Assembly (NCBI GenBank): GCA_964059195.1
Contig: CAXKWD010000007.1
Span: 2,356,001 to 2,420,000 of the forward strand
Length of the DNA: 64,000 bases
Reading direction: 5' to 3'
Source of the DNA: Ectobius pallidus
Taxonomy: Eukaryota; Arthropoda; Insecta; Blattodea; Ectobiidae
A model generated the notes under the pieces. That model saw only the letters and a program-made list of their open reading frames with translations. It was not told where the DNA came from and ran no database searches. This document shows positions 21,134 to 32,376 of this stretch, in pieces. Position 1 is the stretch's first letter, and the number at the start of each line of letters is the position of its first letter. The position numbers and the translations under genes are program-made.

Positions 21134-21146
21134 CAACTGATATTAT

Positions 21147-21690
21147 ACGAGTATTAATAATTTTCCTCCATATTGTAATCTTTTACTGTTACAAAAATCA
21201 GATCTAGTATGGGACTATATTGTTCAGGCGGTTCAAATCACATGCATTTATTTACATGAACTTGCATTCTCAGAGTGAATGGATGTGTCAAAGCTAACTG
21301 TATTGCAACTTCCAAAGCCGTATATGAACACTTTGAAACAATATGCTGTCTTGATAACTGATTTGAATTTGATACATATGCTATTACAAATTAGACGTTA
21401 AATTGGGCATTACTCTGGTACTGGTCAACCGATTTGGTTCAATATCAATAGACTTCGTCCCATGTACGTTATAAAAGAGTACCAAGTTTCATCAAAAACC
21501 AATAAAGGGTATTTGCGGTATTGCGCGTACAGGCACATGGACAGACAGACGGACGGGCAGACGTTTTTCTTCCCTCCCCACAATCTGGGAAAGTATAATT
21601 CTGGCATTTAATAATGTTAGTAGTAATAATGATAATAGTAATTCATTTGTCTACTGTTAACTCATGACTAATATCTTTGAAGGCCGCGAG
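21147..21690. other. Spacer without recognised gene, unit A tail
   Basis: Matches 39684-40182 of unit B. Contains a GACAGACAGACGGACGGGCA run near 21541 but no gene. Confidence 0.45.
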
Positions 21691-22550
21691 TTTTCTCCTC
21701 TTCTGGTTTCTTTTCTGTTGACAGGTGTACGTTGATTATGCTATAGTTGAAAAATTTACCCTTAATCCTTAGAACTGGTCGGTACAACGCCAAAGTGAAC
21801 TAAGCGCCAATTGTCAAAATATAGACTATTGGTAGTCCATGGTGCAGATTTTGATATCCTACGGTCTGCAATAACGAACTAAGCGATACTACGATAGTAA
21901 AATCAGTTGAGAAAAAAGGAAATTTCGTTTTGATCAAGATTTTTTTACAACACTCAAACTTCAACTTCAGTTTTCTCAAAATATGGTGTTTGGCGCTTAG
22001 TTCACTTTGGCGTTGTACCGACCAACTGATAGTCGTTCATTTACTGGTTTGAAGTCTATTACTGAGTGTTTAGCTTTTGTATTGACAGCAAATCCTGTGT
22101 CATACAGCTATAATAAATTGTACATTCTTTTTTTCATTTACACCTTCGCCAGTCCATCTAATATCTTCTAATGTCTGCTTTGTATTTAATTAGCTGGTCA
22201 ATTAACAATTTTAAAGCTCTTGGTTTATAGAGGGACAATACGTTCCAAGTACATATTCTCAAATCGTTAACCTTTTTCTTTGCCATTGGTCGCCATAGTT
22301 TGATCCGTCCGGCTTGAATATCTTTGGGCTTCTCAACGGTTAAATTTTTTATGAGGTTGGATTGTCAATCGAACGCCCAACCCTCAACTTGGAGGACCAG
22401 GGTATCCCTCTTCGTCTGGCCCATCACCTTTGACCTGTCCGGCTTGGGAGGCCCTACCAGGAGCTTACGCTCCCACCGGCATAACTTAACTTTCAGGATC
22501 TCTTGGGCTCACAAGCCCCCACATCGCTAGAAGATGAGGGTACCATTCGG
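21691..22550 (-). pseudogene. 5' end of RTE-like LINE (endonuclease start), upstream of IR-B
   Basis: Homologous to 47930-48530. The minus strand holds the LINE 5' UTR and the beginning of the endonuclease, interrupted by a 247-bp MITE. The rest of the LINE is missing because about 7.75 kb present in unit B (40183-47929) is absent here; the junction GGCCGCGAG/TTTTCTCC has a 2-bp AG overlap. Confidence 0.7.
21777..22023. mobile_element. 247-bp MITE with 34-bp perfect inverted ends
   Basis: GGTCGGTACAACGCCAAAGT continues to 34 bp identical on both ends. AACT lies on both sides (21773-21776, 22024-22027), and unit B has the uninterrupted AACTGATAG site near 48010. Superfamily unresolved; a 4-bp target. 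Confidence 0.9.
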
Positions 22551-22686
22551 GGGGATCAAGTGTTTTTAGTGTAATTTAGTCTATTCAAAGTGATATTAAT
22601 ATATTAGTATATTATTTAACAGGCTGCGAGCCATCAAGATTAATAAATAGTGTTCAAGTTTATTGCTTCTTCCTTCCAACATACCG

Positions 22687-22752
22687 TGAAAGGGTTTGCA
22701 ACAATTTAATTTGGATTATATCCACTTAATACTAGAGGTGCAAACCTTTTCA
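22687..22752. repeat. 14-bp inverted repeat in the IR-B 5' flank
   Basis: TGAAAGGGTTTGCA (22687-22700) faces TGCAAACCTTTTCA (22739-22752) with a 38-bp AT-rich spacer; one mismatch between arms. It may be a paired regulatory site, a hairpin or a relic of a small element. Confidence 0.6.
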
Positions 22753-22856
22753 GTATGATAAAGAACAACCAGCTTAAATAGAGCCTTGGCCCTTTCACTA
22801 CCATGTAATACCTCCAGTTCCTTTGGAGTGTTGTTGAGCAAATGGTATAACTAAGT

Positions 22857-22864
22857 TATAAAAA
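22857..22864 (+). promoter_or_regulatory. TATA-like box upstream of IR-B
   Basis: TATAAAAA within GTTATAAAAACACATAG, 84 bp upstream of the ATG at 22941 and conserved at the same relative place upstream of IR-C. Inferred from motif and position only. Confidence 0.35.
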
Positions 22865-22940
22865 CACATAGCTTTCCACTTGAAAGGGTCTAGATAATCC
22901 CTGACACGAGTTCTGTTTTAGGGTTTCCATCATCTTACTG

Positions 22941-24710
22941 ATGTCGCTTGCTGCAAGTCAACTCCATGCAAGACTGCTACCTCTTAAGTACACTGCTTTG
23001 GAAGAAGACTTGTCAGACTGCATCCTTAACATTTCCGCAACATATTTGAGGACAGACTTGCCGCTTCTTGTGCAGACACCTGACACTTGGCCAGGATTTT
23101 CTGAAAAAAACAAGCATGGGGACAAAATAATAGAAGCTCTACAGAATAGAGGCAACGTACCTCTAGCTGTAAGCGGTCAAACGAAAACCTTAGAGTTAAA
23201 CACTCGTAACGCCATGAAGCCAGGTTCATATCTCTTTATACTGACAGGGATTCGCAGAAGCATCTTTGGAATGGCTAACAGCATGTTTGAAAGAATAGGG
23301 GCTGACATGAGGAACAACAGGGCTCCACTCATGTTTGTTACAGACTTTCTTCCTCAACGATATGCTGCAATGCTTCTATCCATCGCTTTGGTGTTTGGTT
23401 ACACAGAAGCCCTTGTTGTGAATCATGTACGTGACGAAGTCTACGTTCTGGGTTGGTTGCCAAAACATCAGAGGAACTTGTGTGAATCAACTGATGTTCT
23501 CTTTCTGAAAGCTCATTACATGGATACATGGAATTGTAAAGAAAAGAAGTTCGAAGGAAACGACAATCTGTTCCCGTCAAAACGCCTAGTTGACATTAAA
23601 AACTGCATTCTGTTCGGGAGAGTAGATGTCAATCTTTTGCTCATTGCTCCTATTATTAATATGCCACTTTTGGTATTCAGAGATAATAAAATGATTAGAT
23701 TGTTTGACGTTAGTGTCCCAAGAGGCAGTCATTTTGGGCTATTCATGTCGTACACTGACTACCGCATTCTTGATGAGTGCACAGCAACATATCCTCACAT
23801 CAAAGAGGAGTTGGGGTGGTACGTTCCTTCCGGAACCACGGTGCCGCGGTGGTTGGCTATATTCAAGGCGTTCGGTCCAGACTTGTGGATCCTAGCAGCC
23901 TTCACATTTATCATGGGCACAGTTGTTTCATATTTGCTGGCAGTGGATCGCAGTTTCACAAAAGCGGCGATGAATGCTTTGTTGTCACACTTGGCAGTGG
24001 GGGTGGAGGATAAGCTGGCCGGGACGATAGCTACAACTTTCTTCGCGTTCTGGCTCTTCTATTGTCTTCATATCAACACCGCCTACCAGGCTGCTCTATT
24101 TGGGTTCCTAGTAGACCCTGGAGAAGTTCCACCCATTCAGACCTTAGAGGAACTTGAAAATTCTGGACTAGAAACGTACGCTCTAATGGACTCGTCTCCT
24201 TTCTTCGGGAATAAGTACGAGAACGTGACGGTGTATGAGTCAGACATGTCTAACGTGTCATGGATTTCCAGAATTTCCACCAAGAAGGACGTGGGATTAC
24301 TGACGTTCAGTAGCTCCATGAATACGTACTTTGGAGGTCTCCGAACGGCGGATGGGAAACCCTATCTCCTTCCTCTCTTGGAGAAGGTTGATACGGTTTA
24401 TTTCAGCGCGTTAATTGAGAGCAAACTAAGTTGCATGGTACACGACCATATCGACAACATGATCACCAGATGCATGGAGGCTGGATTCTTTGAACGTCAT
24501 ACTAGACTGCTGAATTCTTTTGGTGAACTGATCTCCAAGAACAACACTACTACAGATGTCTTCTCGTTTTCTTTGTCACACCTAGAAGGAGCTTTCTACG
24601 TGCTACTGTATGGTTTATTGTCCTCGCTGATTGTGTTTCTTTGTGAAGTTCTCTGCAATAAGATCGCCATGGCATTCCCTAATTTCACACGATCTCTGCA
24701 GTTGTCATAA
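22941..24710 (+). CDS. Divergent ionotropic receptor IR-B (open frame, probable loss of signal peptide)
   Basis: Single-exon IR of 589 codons: two ligand-binding lobes around a channel core, first membrane segment about residues 314-335, pore loop FTKAAMNALLSHLAVG, second segment about 362-388 with INTAYQAALF, last segment about 550-571. The ORF is uninterrupted, but the 5' end is damaged compared with IR-C. The ATG used there is ACG at 22906, one base is missing shortly after (frameshift), the first of two tandem ATGs is CTG, and about 38 bp of leader are missing. The first usable ATG (22941) matches residue 13 of IR-C and leaves no convincing signal peptide. Either this is a young pseudogene, or an upstream exon supplies the start, since TTCTGTTTTAG just upstream could be a splice acceptor. 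It differs from IR-C at 73 of 589 residues, mainly in the ligand lobes. Confidence 0.8.
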   Translation: MSLAASQLHARLLPLKYTALEEDLSDCILNISATYLRTDLPLLVQTPDTWPGFSEKNKHGDKIIEALQNRGNVPLAVSGQTKTLELNTRNAMKPGSYLFILTGIRRSIFGMANSMFERIGADMRNNRAPLMFVTDFLPQRYAAMLLSIALVFGYTEALVVNHVRDEVYVLGWLPKHQRNLCESTDVLFLKAHYMDTWNCKEKKFEGNDNLFPSKRLVDIKNCILFGRVDVNLLLIAPIINMPLLVFRDNKMIRLFDVSVPRGSHFGLFMSYTDYRILDECTATYPHIKEELGWYVPSGTTVPRWLAIFKAFGPDLWILAAFTFIMGTVVSYLLAVDRSFTKAAMNALLSHLAVGVEDKLAGTIATTFFAFWLFYCLHINTAYQAALFGFLVDPGEVPPIQTLEELENSGLETYALMDSSPFFGNKYENVTVYESDMSNVSWISRISTKKDVGLLTFSSSMNTYFGGLRTADGKPYLLPLLEKVDTVYFSALIESKLSCMVHDHIDNMITRCMEAGFFERHTRLLNSFGELISKNNTTTDVFSFSLSHLEGAFYVLLYGLLSSLIVFLCEVLCNKIAMAFPNFTRSLQLS

Positions 24711-25101
24711 TGGTGCAGATAAGCTCAAATGTGTCTTGGTGAAGTTCTCTGTAATAGCATTGTTATGATACTCGCAAGGAAACTAGAAAAACTTGCCTCA
24801 TACTGTTCTTAGTTTTATTGAAAGTTTGATTATAAAGAAGCCCACAGTATTTCATAGGTAAGTAACAGGATTGGTTGGTGGAAACGTGACAGAAACCAAA
24901 GCAAAGATTGTAACCCCTTCATTCGAGCACAGAATGTAGCAATGGACTAACATGAAATGCTCTTAAAAATAATTGAGATACATTACAGCACTGCAAGAAA
25001 CCTGAGCCACAAAAATACACATAATCAATTCATAAATAATTTGAGAATGGTACTTGACTACAATAACGCGTTGTACAGTTTAAGAATGTGTATTAGGACT
25101 A

Positions 25102-25707
25102 CACTGACCGGCAAAAAAACTGATCACTGCGAAATTTGTTGTACTTTTAAGATTAAACATAATTTTGATTGGATGTTTTTACAGTGTTGTTGGTGAGGAT
25201 GAACTATTATTTTTAATGGACCATTAGGTATAGAAACAGCATATCTGCTTTCTTCATATCTTCACTTTATCACCAAACAAAACAAAAAAACATAGCAATA
25301 CGGTGATTTCAATATGATTATAAGCACTAGCTTGTCGTACATATTGCCAGGTGTTTCATTGTTGTATTGCGTCATTTCCTTCCAAACTGAACGGAAACTG
25401 TCTCCCTTCGCATCGCAGTGATTCTGTCAGTAAGTTTAGTTGAAATTATGCCTCTCAGTCCTGAAAACGTTGCCAAAGCTGTTGCTCTAATTGATGATGG
25501 ATGCAGCCTCCGTTATGGCGCACCATTCACCACAGTGCAAGAGGAAAAATGGGGAATTAAGTGTGAAATGTGTAATTAAATTTTAATCTTAAAAATGTAT
25601 ACAATTGCAGTAATTTTATTTCAAGCACTAGGCCTACTACATAATTTTTATTTAAACTTAATTTTTAAAAATTTCTTTAAGTAATCGGTATTTCTGGCCG
25701 GTCAGTG
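25102..25707 (+). mobile_element. Tc1-like degraded element, unit B
   Basis: Paralogous copy made by the segmental duplication, not an independent insertion; transposase remnant at 25448-25579. Confidence 0.85.
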
Positions 25708-26241
25708 TAGTATGCATGTATATCTGTCGTAACAATAACAAGCTTGCCATTAGAATATCATGACGAAGGTTTTATATCTTTCAGTCTTAGACTTCGTCGT
25801 TTATTTAAGGTTTAACATACCTTAGTCAACAGCATTCTTGATGTTCATATATACGAGAAGTGTACAGTGTTCATTACCACGATAAAAATGAAATAGCATT
25901 AACAAAAGCTATATTATGATAACTATAGCTTCAGTCATATTTACTGTAAATTCTACGTCACAACTAAAGGATAAGCCTCGTAACATTGTGCATTGGGACT
26001 GGTGATACAACTAGATGTTTAGCATCCCAGCAAAATAATGTTAATCTTAAAAATAACCTTGAAAGAGTGAGAACTAGGGAATATTACGATGAATGCGTTT
26101 CGAGTCCATTTCATATGTAAATTTGAAGAAAATCGGAATCTTTGGAAAATCTAATCTATCGGAATTATGCATCAATTTATTTAATTTGGGCTATTAGGAG
26201 TTTTACAATCACTTCCAATTTTACGTAATGATAGTTGTGAA

Positions 26242-26525
26242 GGCAGACAGACTTTATTTCGCGTGATGATATTATTCTCGTTTGCATTTAATTCGATAAT
26301 TATTATTTCCCGTATGATAATATATTGGAAAGTTCTAGTAGGAATAATTGATTGTGGAATTAAGGAAATAGCTGTTACGTCATCACAAGAATGCTATGTT
26401 CACATATGTAATAATCTCGCGTCACAAAGTAAAGAAACCATTGCGGCCTTTGGAACAATTAGTTCGAAAAGTGACTTGATTTTCTGATGAGTTGTAACAT
26501 GGATGCCTTTTAGTTTCTGTCTGCC
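26242..26525. mobile_element. Candidate MITE with GTGAA duplication, unit B
   Basis: Duplicate of the element at 2362-2645. Confidence 0.5.
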
Positions 26526-27109
26526 GTGAACTCGGCCGCACTGATGTTACGGACGGGGATCGACAAGAAGACCATCTGCATGGTTGGCAGAAACCATCGC
26601 TGGTCTCCGTGGGTTATCAGGTTTAGATTCGGGCTTGATTCCAAGTATTCATCGTCTTATTTCTGTATTTTCTTGGTTCACGAAGGAATGACCAAAAAGG
26701 TGAGTCCCTGTAAATCTTGTAGTGTTTGTTATTTGTTGTGAATATTAAATAGTCTGGTGTTGAACTTGTTTCTTAAAGGGACAGGGCACGTTTGTAATAG
26801 TTATATTTGCTTTAGTCTCGGAAATAAGAAATTCTTTATTATTGTGATTTAATGTCATCTAATTAATCGGTATTTTCAAAAGAGGAATAATTTATCTTCA
26901 TGTTAAAGTTTCAGATTATGTGCTTAAAATGTGAAGGGTTGTTTTTTAAACGATGTTGTTACTTAAATGTCGTGTTTAATCATAAGTCCTGTGGATCTCG
27001 AGCTCAGGGTTCCTGAGATCGAGACGTGCAGGCCCTGGATTTGTCACCGTGAGTGTCTTGTTTTCTCCAGCCATTAGCATTGCTTGGTTTGGGTTGGTTT
27101 TGGAGTTGT

Positions 27110-27600
27110 TTCGAATACGTTTTATTGGATTTTCATAAAACTTGGTATACACACTTACAACGTCCAAGGGAAAAACCCCATTTATTTTGAAACAAATCGG
27201 TTGACCGGCACAGAAATAACGATTAATTAATGGTCACAAAAGCCACATGGCTCACTCACTCACTGACATTAATGTTTGCCCACTTTCAGATGAGATAGAA
27301 ACTTGAAATTTGGTACACATATAGCTTTTAGGCTGTAAACCACAGGAAAATTCCAAAAAGTTTATTATTTTTTATTTTTGGCCCTAAAAACCCCCGAAAA
27401 AGGGTTCGACTCGTCTCACTGACATTAATGTTTGCTCACTTCCAGATGAGCTAGAAACTTGACATTTGGAACACTTAGCTTTTAGGCTGTAAACCACAGG
27501 CAAATTCATAAAATGTTAATTTTTTAAATATTTAGCCCTAAAAACCCCGAAAAAGGGCTCGGTTTCCATGGCAACGGTGGGCAAGAATATTACCTACAGT
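27110..27600. repeat. Diverged tandem pair, 156-bp period, unit B
   Basis: Copy of the unit A tandem pair (repeat starts at 27265 and 27421). Confidence 0.65.
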
Positions 27601-28709
27601 GTTCACATATTTGGAAGTTGCAATACACTTTGAAAAATCTTTAGACATGCTACCGATAGAAGTAATTCGCAATTGGGAGGTCCCAGGTTAAAATCACAAA
27701 GCCAGCCGACTCTTATTTCCGATACGGTTTCAGTTCAGAACAAAAGCTTTTCCTAAGAACCTCACTGGGGGTTTGGGGGAAGAGCCCCCAACAAGAAAAG
27801 CGAGCTGCGTTGTCCGAAGACCCGAACCATATAGATTGGCTCTCGGAAGGCTTATCAGCGGCCGAAGTGCCACAAGCATTAGTAACCGTAACTAAAGTAA
27901 ACAAGACAAGTTCAGATGTATCAGTTTCTGTCAGTAGAATTACTTATTAAAGAGCATGCATTTACTTTCAGAAGTTCTATCCAGTTGGTACTACACACAA
28001 ATCGTATTATTTGTCTATTTGACAGCATACAAACACAATACTAATTTTATAATGGGTATAACTAGCTACAATAATATTGCATGGCTCACATTATTCTAAA
28101 CCTAACGTATCAAATTGCCGATAGCTTATTGATATTGTTCGTGCGCCTTGATTGATTGATTTCTTTATAACGATGTCAGTGTAAATCAAATCAGGTAAAC
28201 TGATGTAATAAAATGGCAGAATGCCTTTGTTTAATAAATGATAATAGAAATTATGATAGGTCTATGCAGCAAATAAGTTTTTTTTTTGTAATTGATCTCA
28301 GAGTTCAACTTCAGATCGATTCATTAAACAGGGCTTATGGAAGAACTGAGGTCTGAAGTTTGATAAGCATATGTGAAGGAATATGTGAGTATCATCTATT
28401 CATTTTGAGAATGCAAGTGCTTGTCAACATCAACAGGAAATCTGAAAAGAAGAAACCGGCCAGAAATCATTAGAAAAGGATTGTTACCCGACCTCAAAGG
28501 ACTCTAACTTGGTTAACACTAACCAAAACGCATGGAAAACTGTAGTGCTTAAGAAGAGTGAAGCTCAAAACAAACATCAAGAAGTAAAGCAAACTGGTGG
28601 AAGTTATAAACCGGAAGTAAAAGGGAGATGAACCAGAAAATTATTGACAGGAAATCAGTAGAAAAATAACCTTAGCACTATTAAGAGAACAAAATTTATT
28701 TTTGTATTA

Positions 28710-29520
28710 AGGTTTGAACCAACAGTGGAAAAACAAGATATGGAAACTTTTCTGACAGCTCATAAAAGTTATAATTATGTGGAGAGAAGTTGATCTCAAA
28801 ATATCCGACCATTTAAAGTAGGAGTTCCTGAAACCCTGTGGGAAGATATTTTTGTGAAGATTTTTGGCCACTAAGTAAGTACTTTCAATCTCCCAAAACA
28901 TACACGAAATTTAAACTCACAACGATAGGTGATGATTTGAGAAATCTAAAGTTGCTGTATACGAGTATAAATGTTCAGTGTTTAAACAGTAAAGAAAACA
29001 TGTTGAGGATACATGTTGTAAATTACTTTGGATTTTTTCAATCTGTGTTGAGTTATGGTCTAATTCTGGGGAAACAGCTGCATATAAATAAGGCGTTACA
29101 GAAAAAAAGCTTTGAGAAGAATAAATAACATTCCTTTCAAAGAACATTGCAAGCCTTTATTTAAGTCAAGTGGTATACTGACTGACTGACATACTGGTAA
29201 ATTTGTATGTTTTCTTACGTTTGCAGAAGAACTCTAGATAGATCAGACTAAGTTTACGTTAGATGTTCCTTACAGTAGGCTAGCCAAATGTCAAAACAGT
29301 TTCTCCATCAATAGTCTGAAACTGTTTAACAAGTTTTAATGATTGTAAACTTTTAGACTTTAAAATACTTAAGGAAAGATTATAAAAATGGCTATGACTA
29401 ACATAAATGAATATCAAGACTTGAAATCTGTCAAATTATAAGTTTTATATGTGTATATTTTGACGTTGTCTATTGCAAAATTGTGTATGCCTATAGACAA
29501 TAAAGAGTTGTGAGATTTGA
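28710..29520 (+). pseudogene. Decayed Jockey/CR1-type LINE 3' end, unit B
   Basis: Duplicate of 4830-5640, with the same disabling changes. Confidence 0.65.
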
Positions 29521-29719
29521 ATAGAAATTTAATGATTGTGTACAACACTGTGTACTTAGTGGAAACCTAGTGCCCCTAGGTTTTAGTTTTCCTTAAGATA
29601 AGTTATTAAAACAAAAGGTGTCTGCAATAAAGCGAGATCATTTCATTCCAAAGTAGTAAAAGTTTCTGTATTTTAGTAGATTTTTATATACTAGTTAAAA
29701 TAAAATAGATTAATTTACT

Positions 29720-30240
29720 GACAGTGAATAGTTAAAAGAATGCTGCACAACGTTTCGAGTCGTCCCTCGACCCTTCCTCAGGTGCCTCCTGAATCACACT
29801 GCTCACAAGACGAGGAATCTTCCACACTTGGTTGGTAACTATCGATCATAAACGTCGTACATCGAGCTTACTTGTCGACCCATTCATTTGGGACTCCAAA
29901 TTCAACAGTCCTTTCAACCTCCTTGGATGGTGGGAAAAACATAATGATCGATTTATCACTCCTCAATCTCTTAATTATTTCCAACCAATCTTCACTTATA
30001 CCCCCTTCATACCTGTTCATTGAGACCTGTTGGTTTTCAATAATCTTCCATGCTTCAGTCACTTTTCTTCCAACCCTGTCAAACACAACTTTCACAACAT
30101 TAACCTCACCAATTCGATGTTTATCTTGAACGATATGTTGGCTCAAACCTGTTGTAAATTTTCCATTCTTAATGTCCCTTTCGTGTTCTCTAATTCTAGC
30201 TCGAAAGTCTCTTCCCGTTTCCCCGATATAGACTTAGAAA
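29720..30240 (-). pseudogene. Penelope-like GIY-YIG fragment, unit B
   Basis: Duplicate of 5840-6360; one private change turns an arginine into glycine in the FDRVRRK stretch. Confidence 0.75.
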
Positions 30241-30659
30241 TGTAATGGAAATGAATACATTTGTTACAGGATTAGGTCTACATGGCGACAACAGTTATGC
30301 CTACTAATTAATACGTGTAAATTACCGGTAGGTTCTGTTCTATTTTCTATATTTAAAATGTTAATAATATTATAGTGCTTACTGAAACATGGTGAAATAA
30401 CAATGAAAAAGATTATCTTTATCTGAATATAACCAGAGCTGGTGTCTCCAAGTGTTTGCACACCAATGTCTATGATATTGAAATTGTTCTCAGGCCTAAT
30501 ATTTAAATATTTTAGCATGAACTGTTACAACTTAAATTCCATGGTCTGTATAGTTACAGAATTGGAAATGATATTAGTCATCGAGTAGGCCTAATGTCCT
30601 ATTTCAAATGGTAGCATTCACTGATTACCAACAACTTAATTAGTATTTTTGAAATTACT

Positions 30660-31030
30660 TTCAGCATGAAGTGAAGCAAAAAATTCCCCAAAAGAATGGA
30701 AATTTACCATGGCTGAATAATACACTAGTCTCCTTGGTCCAGAGAAAAGAAAGGCTTATTATTACAAGGAAAGATTCCTCTTCTGAAATGAAACTTGTTA
30801 AATAAAAACATGTGCAACGAGAGAGTGAAATAAATACAGAATGCCATGTCTATTGAGAGGTGAAGTCTTCACTAAAATGATTCCTAACGAAATTGTGAAT
30901 ACTTTTACCCATTTAATCCTACGTGTGTTATAAAACACAAGCCACCTTACATGTAAAATATATACCATAAAACTTAAAAATTTCATTTCAGATTTAAGCT
31001 CAATCGGAAAAATTAAAGTCATTGAAGAAG
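30660..31030 (+). pseudogene. Decayed LINE linker fragment, unit B
   Basis: Duplicate of 6780-7150. Confidence 0.45.
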
Positions 31031-31283
31031 AATAATCACAATTTTCATTTTATCACTATTGAACGCATCCATATGTGTTTTACCATTAGAATATAATTTA
31101 GGCTCCAAATATTGGACGTTCCCATATTTCAAGACAGGCAAGACTGGTTGCTGAGGACTTGAAGTGTAATGTACTAGATCGTAACAGGCCTATTCCTGTC
31201 ATAGGTGGTGGCTCAACTCGATTTTTTTAGGGGGAATCTAAGTGAAAGAATCCAACAGCTTAGGCCTATATGCATATCTCAAG

Positions 31284-31544
31284 TCAATAACCTACTCTTA
31301 TACAATTCAACGGCCCTAAATAGCGTGCTTGCTCGCTCGCCCGCTTCGTGAGACAACGGGTATACTCGGCGATGTTCGTCTCTCGCAGTGTAAACTTTCA
31401 CGAACAGTACAAAATTAGGAAAACCGTTTCTTTATTATATAAGGCCAAAGTGAAATGAACACAATGAACAAATATTCTAATTTTATTTTTACTTACAATT
31501 TTCATAGCTCTGAACCACAAACATTTTTAATACGCTGCCAGCTA
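31284..31544 (+). repeat. 260-bp segment, unit B
   Basis: Carries the TCACGAACAGTAC and ATAGCTCTG variants; no inverted partner in unit B. Confidence 0.75.
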
Positions 31545-31659
31545 TTGAAGTTGTTTCCTATACACTACCAAAATTTGAACATTTTTTTTAAATTTCTCGA
31601 TATAACAATATATCTCTCTACAACAATATATTTTTCTGATCCCTGTGGTATCGAGATTT

Positions 31660-31970
31660 CACTGTAGTCTAATAACTTTATAATAAATTTCATAATAATG
31701 AGAAATGAAGGTGCTAAGAACAATTCAGGGGAAAACTTTATTAGATAAGATACACAATACAGAAATTAGGAACAAATGCCAAATTCAGGACATAACTAAA
31801 TTTACCAATGACAGAAGAAATTTTTGGAAAGAACACGTAGATAGAATGGAAAACAATCGCCTAGCAAAAAAGGCTCAAGAAAGCAGACCAAACGGAAAAA
31901 GATTAAGAGGAAGACCTGCTACGAGATGGAAAGACAGTACACATGACTCATCTGTGGAATAAAGGGGAAA
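31660..31970 (+). pseudogene. LINE RT C-terminal fragment, unit B
   Basis: Duplicate of 7780-8090 with Asp to Asn before GKRLR. Confidence 0.65.
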
Positions 31971-32075
31971 TAAACAGGATGCCATCCTACATCACAAGAA
32001 TAAGAAGAGAGAATAGTCTAAGAAAATGAAATAAGTTACAATATTTTCATAATTACTCATATATTTGAAACACTA

Positions 32076-32376
32076 AAAGGTAAAGTGATCTCTATACAGG
32101 CCATGGAGGCCCAGAGGGTTCCAGGAGGTTGAAGCTCCCAGATTTTGGACATTCGGCACATGAAGGGGGTAAGGTCAGCATTAAGCACCGGCCGCCTTTA
32201 CCCCCAGGATTGCTCCTGGTACTCATTTCTGTTAGAGGTTGAGTCGACCCCAGGGCCATAGTGCCACCAGAAGGATTAGAACAATTGAAAAACTCAACGA
32301 CCTCATCGGGAATGGAACCCGCAACCTTCCGGTTTGTAGCGCAGCGCCTCAACCACTACGCTACGGCGTACTCCCC
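32076..32376 (-). mobile_element. tRNA-derived SINE, unit B
   Basis: Duplicate of 8191-8491. Confidence 0.7.

Larger units (their letters stand above)
22551..22905 (+). promoter_or_regulatory. IR-B 5' flank
   Basis: Sequence between the LINE 5' end and the former IR start, about 3-4% different from the IR-C flank by eye (about 12 changes in 340 bp). It contains the inverted repeat and the TATA-like box. About 38 bp present at 48881-48918 of IR-C are missing near 22903. Confidence 0.5.
1..23829 (+). repeat. Tandem segmental duplication, unit A
   Basis: Position 1 matches 23830 and 49846, all lying at the same point of an IR gene. Bases 873 to about 12585 match unit B at a near-constant offset (23880, drifting to 23873 through small indels) with roughly 99% or higher identity by eye. 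From about 12600 on, divergence from units B and C jumps to several percent and insertions differ. The tail resumes homology with unit B at 19504-21690 and 21691-22900. Confidence 0.9.

Noticed and set aside
24137..24319. Minus-strand ORFs inside the IR genes
   Set aside because: Shadow frames of the receptor coding sequence, present only because the sense codons avoid certain bases.
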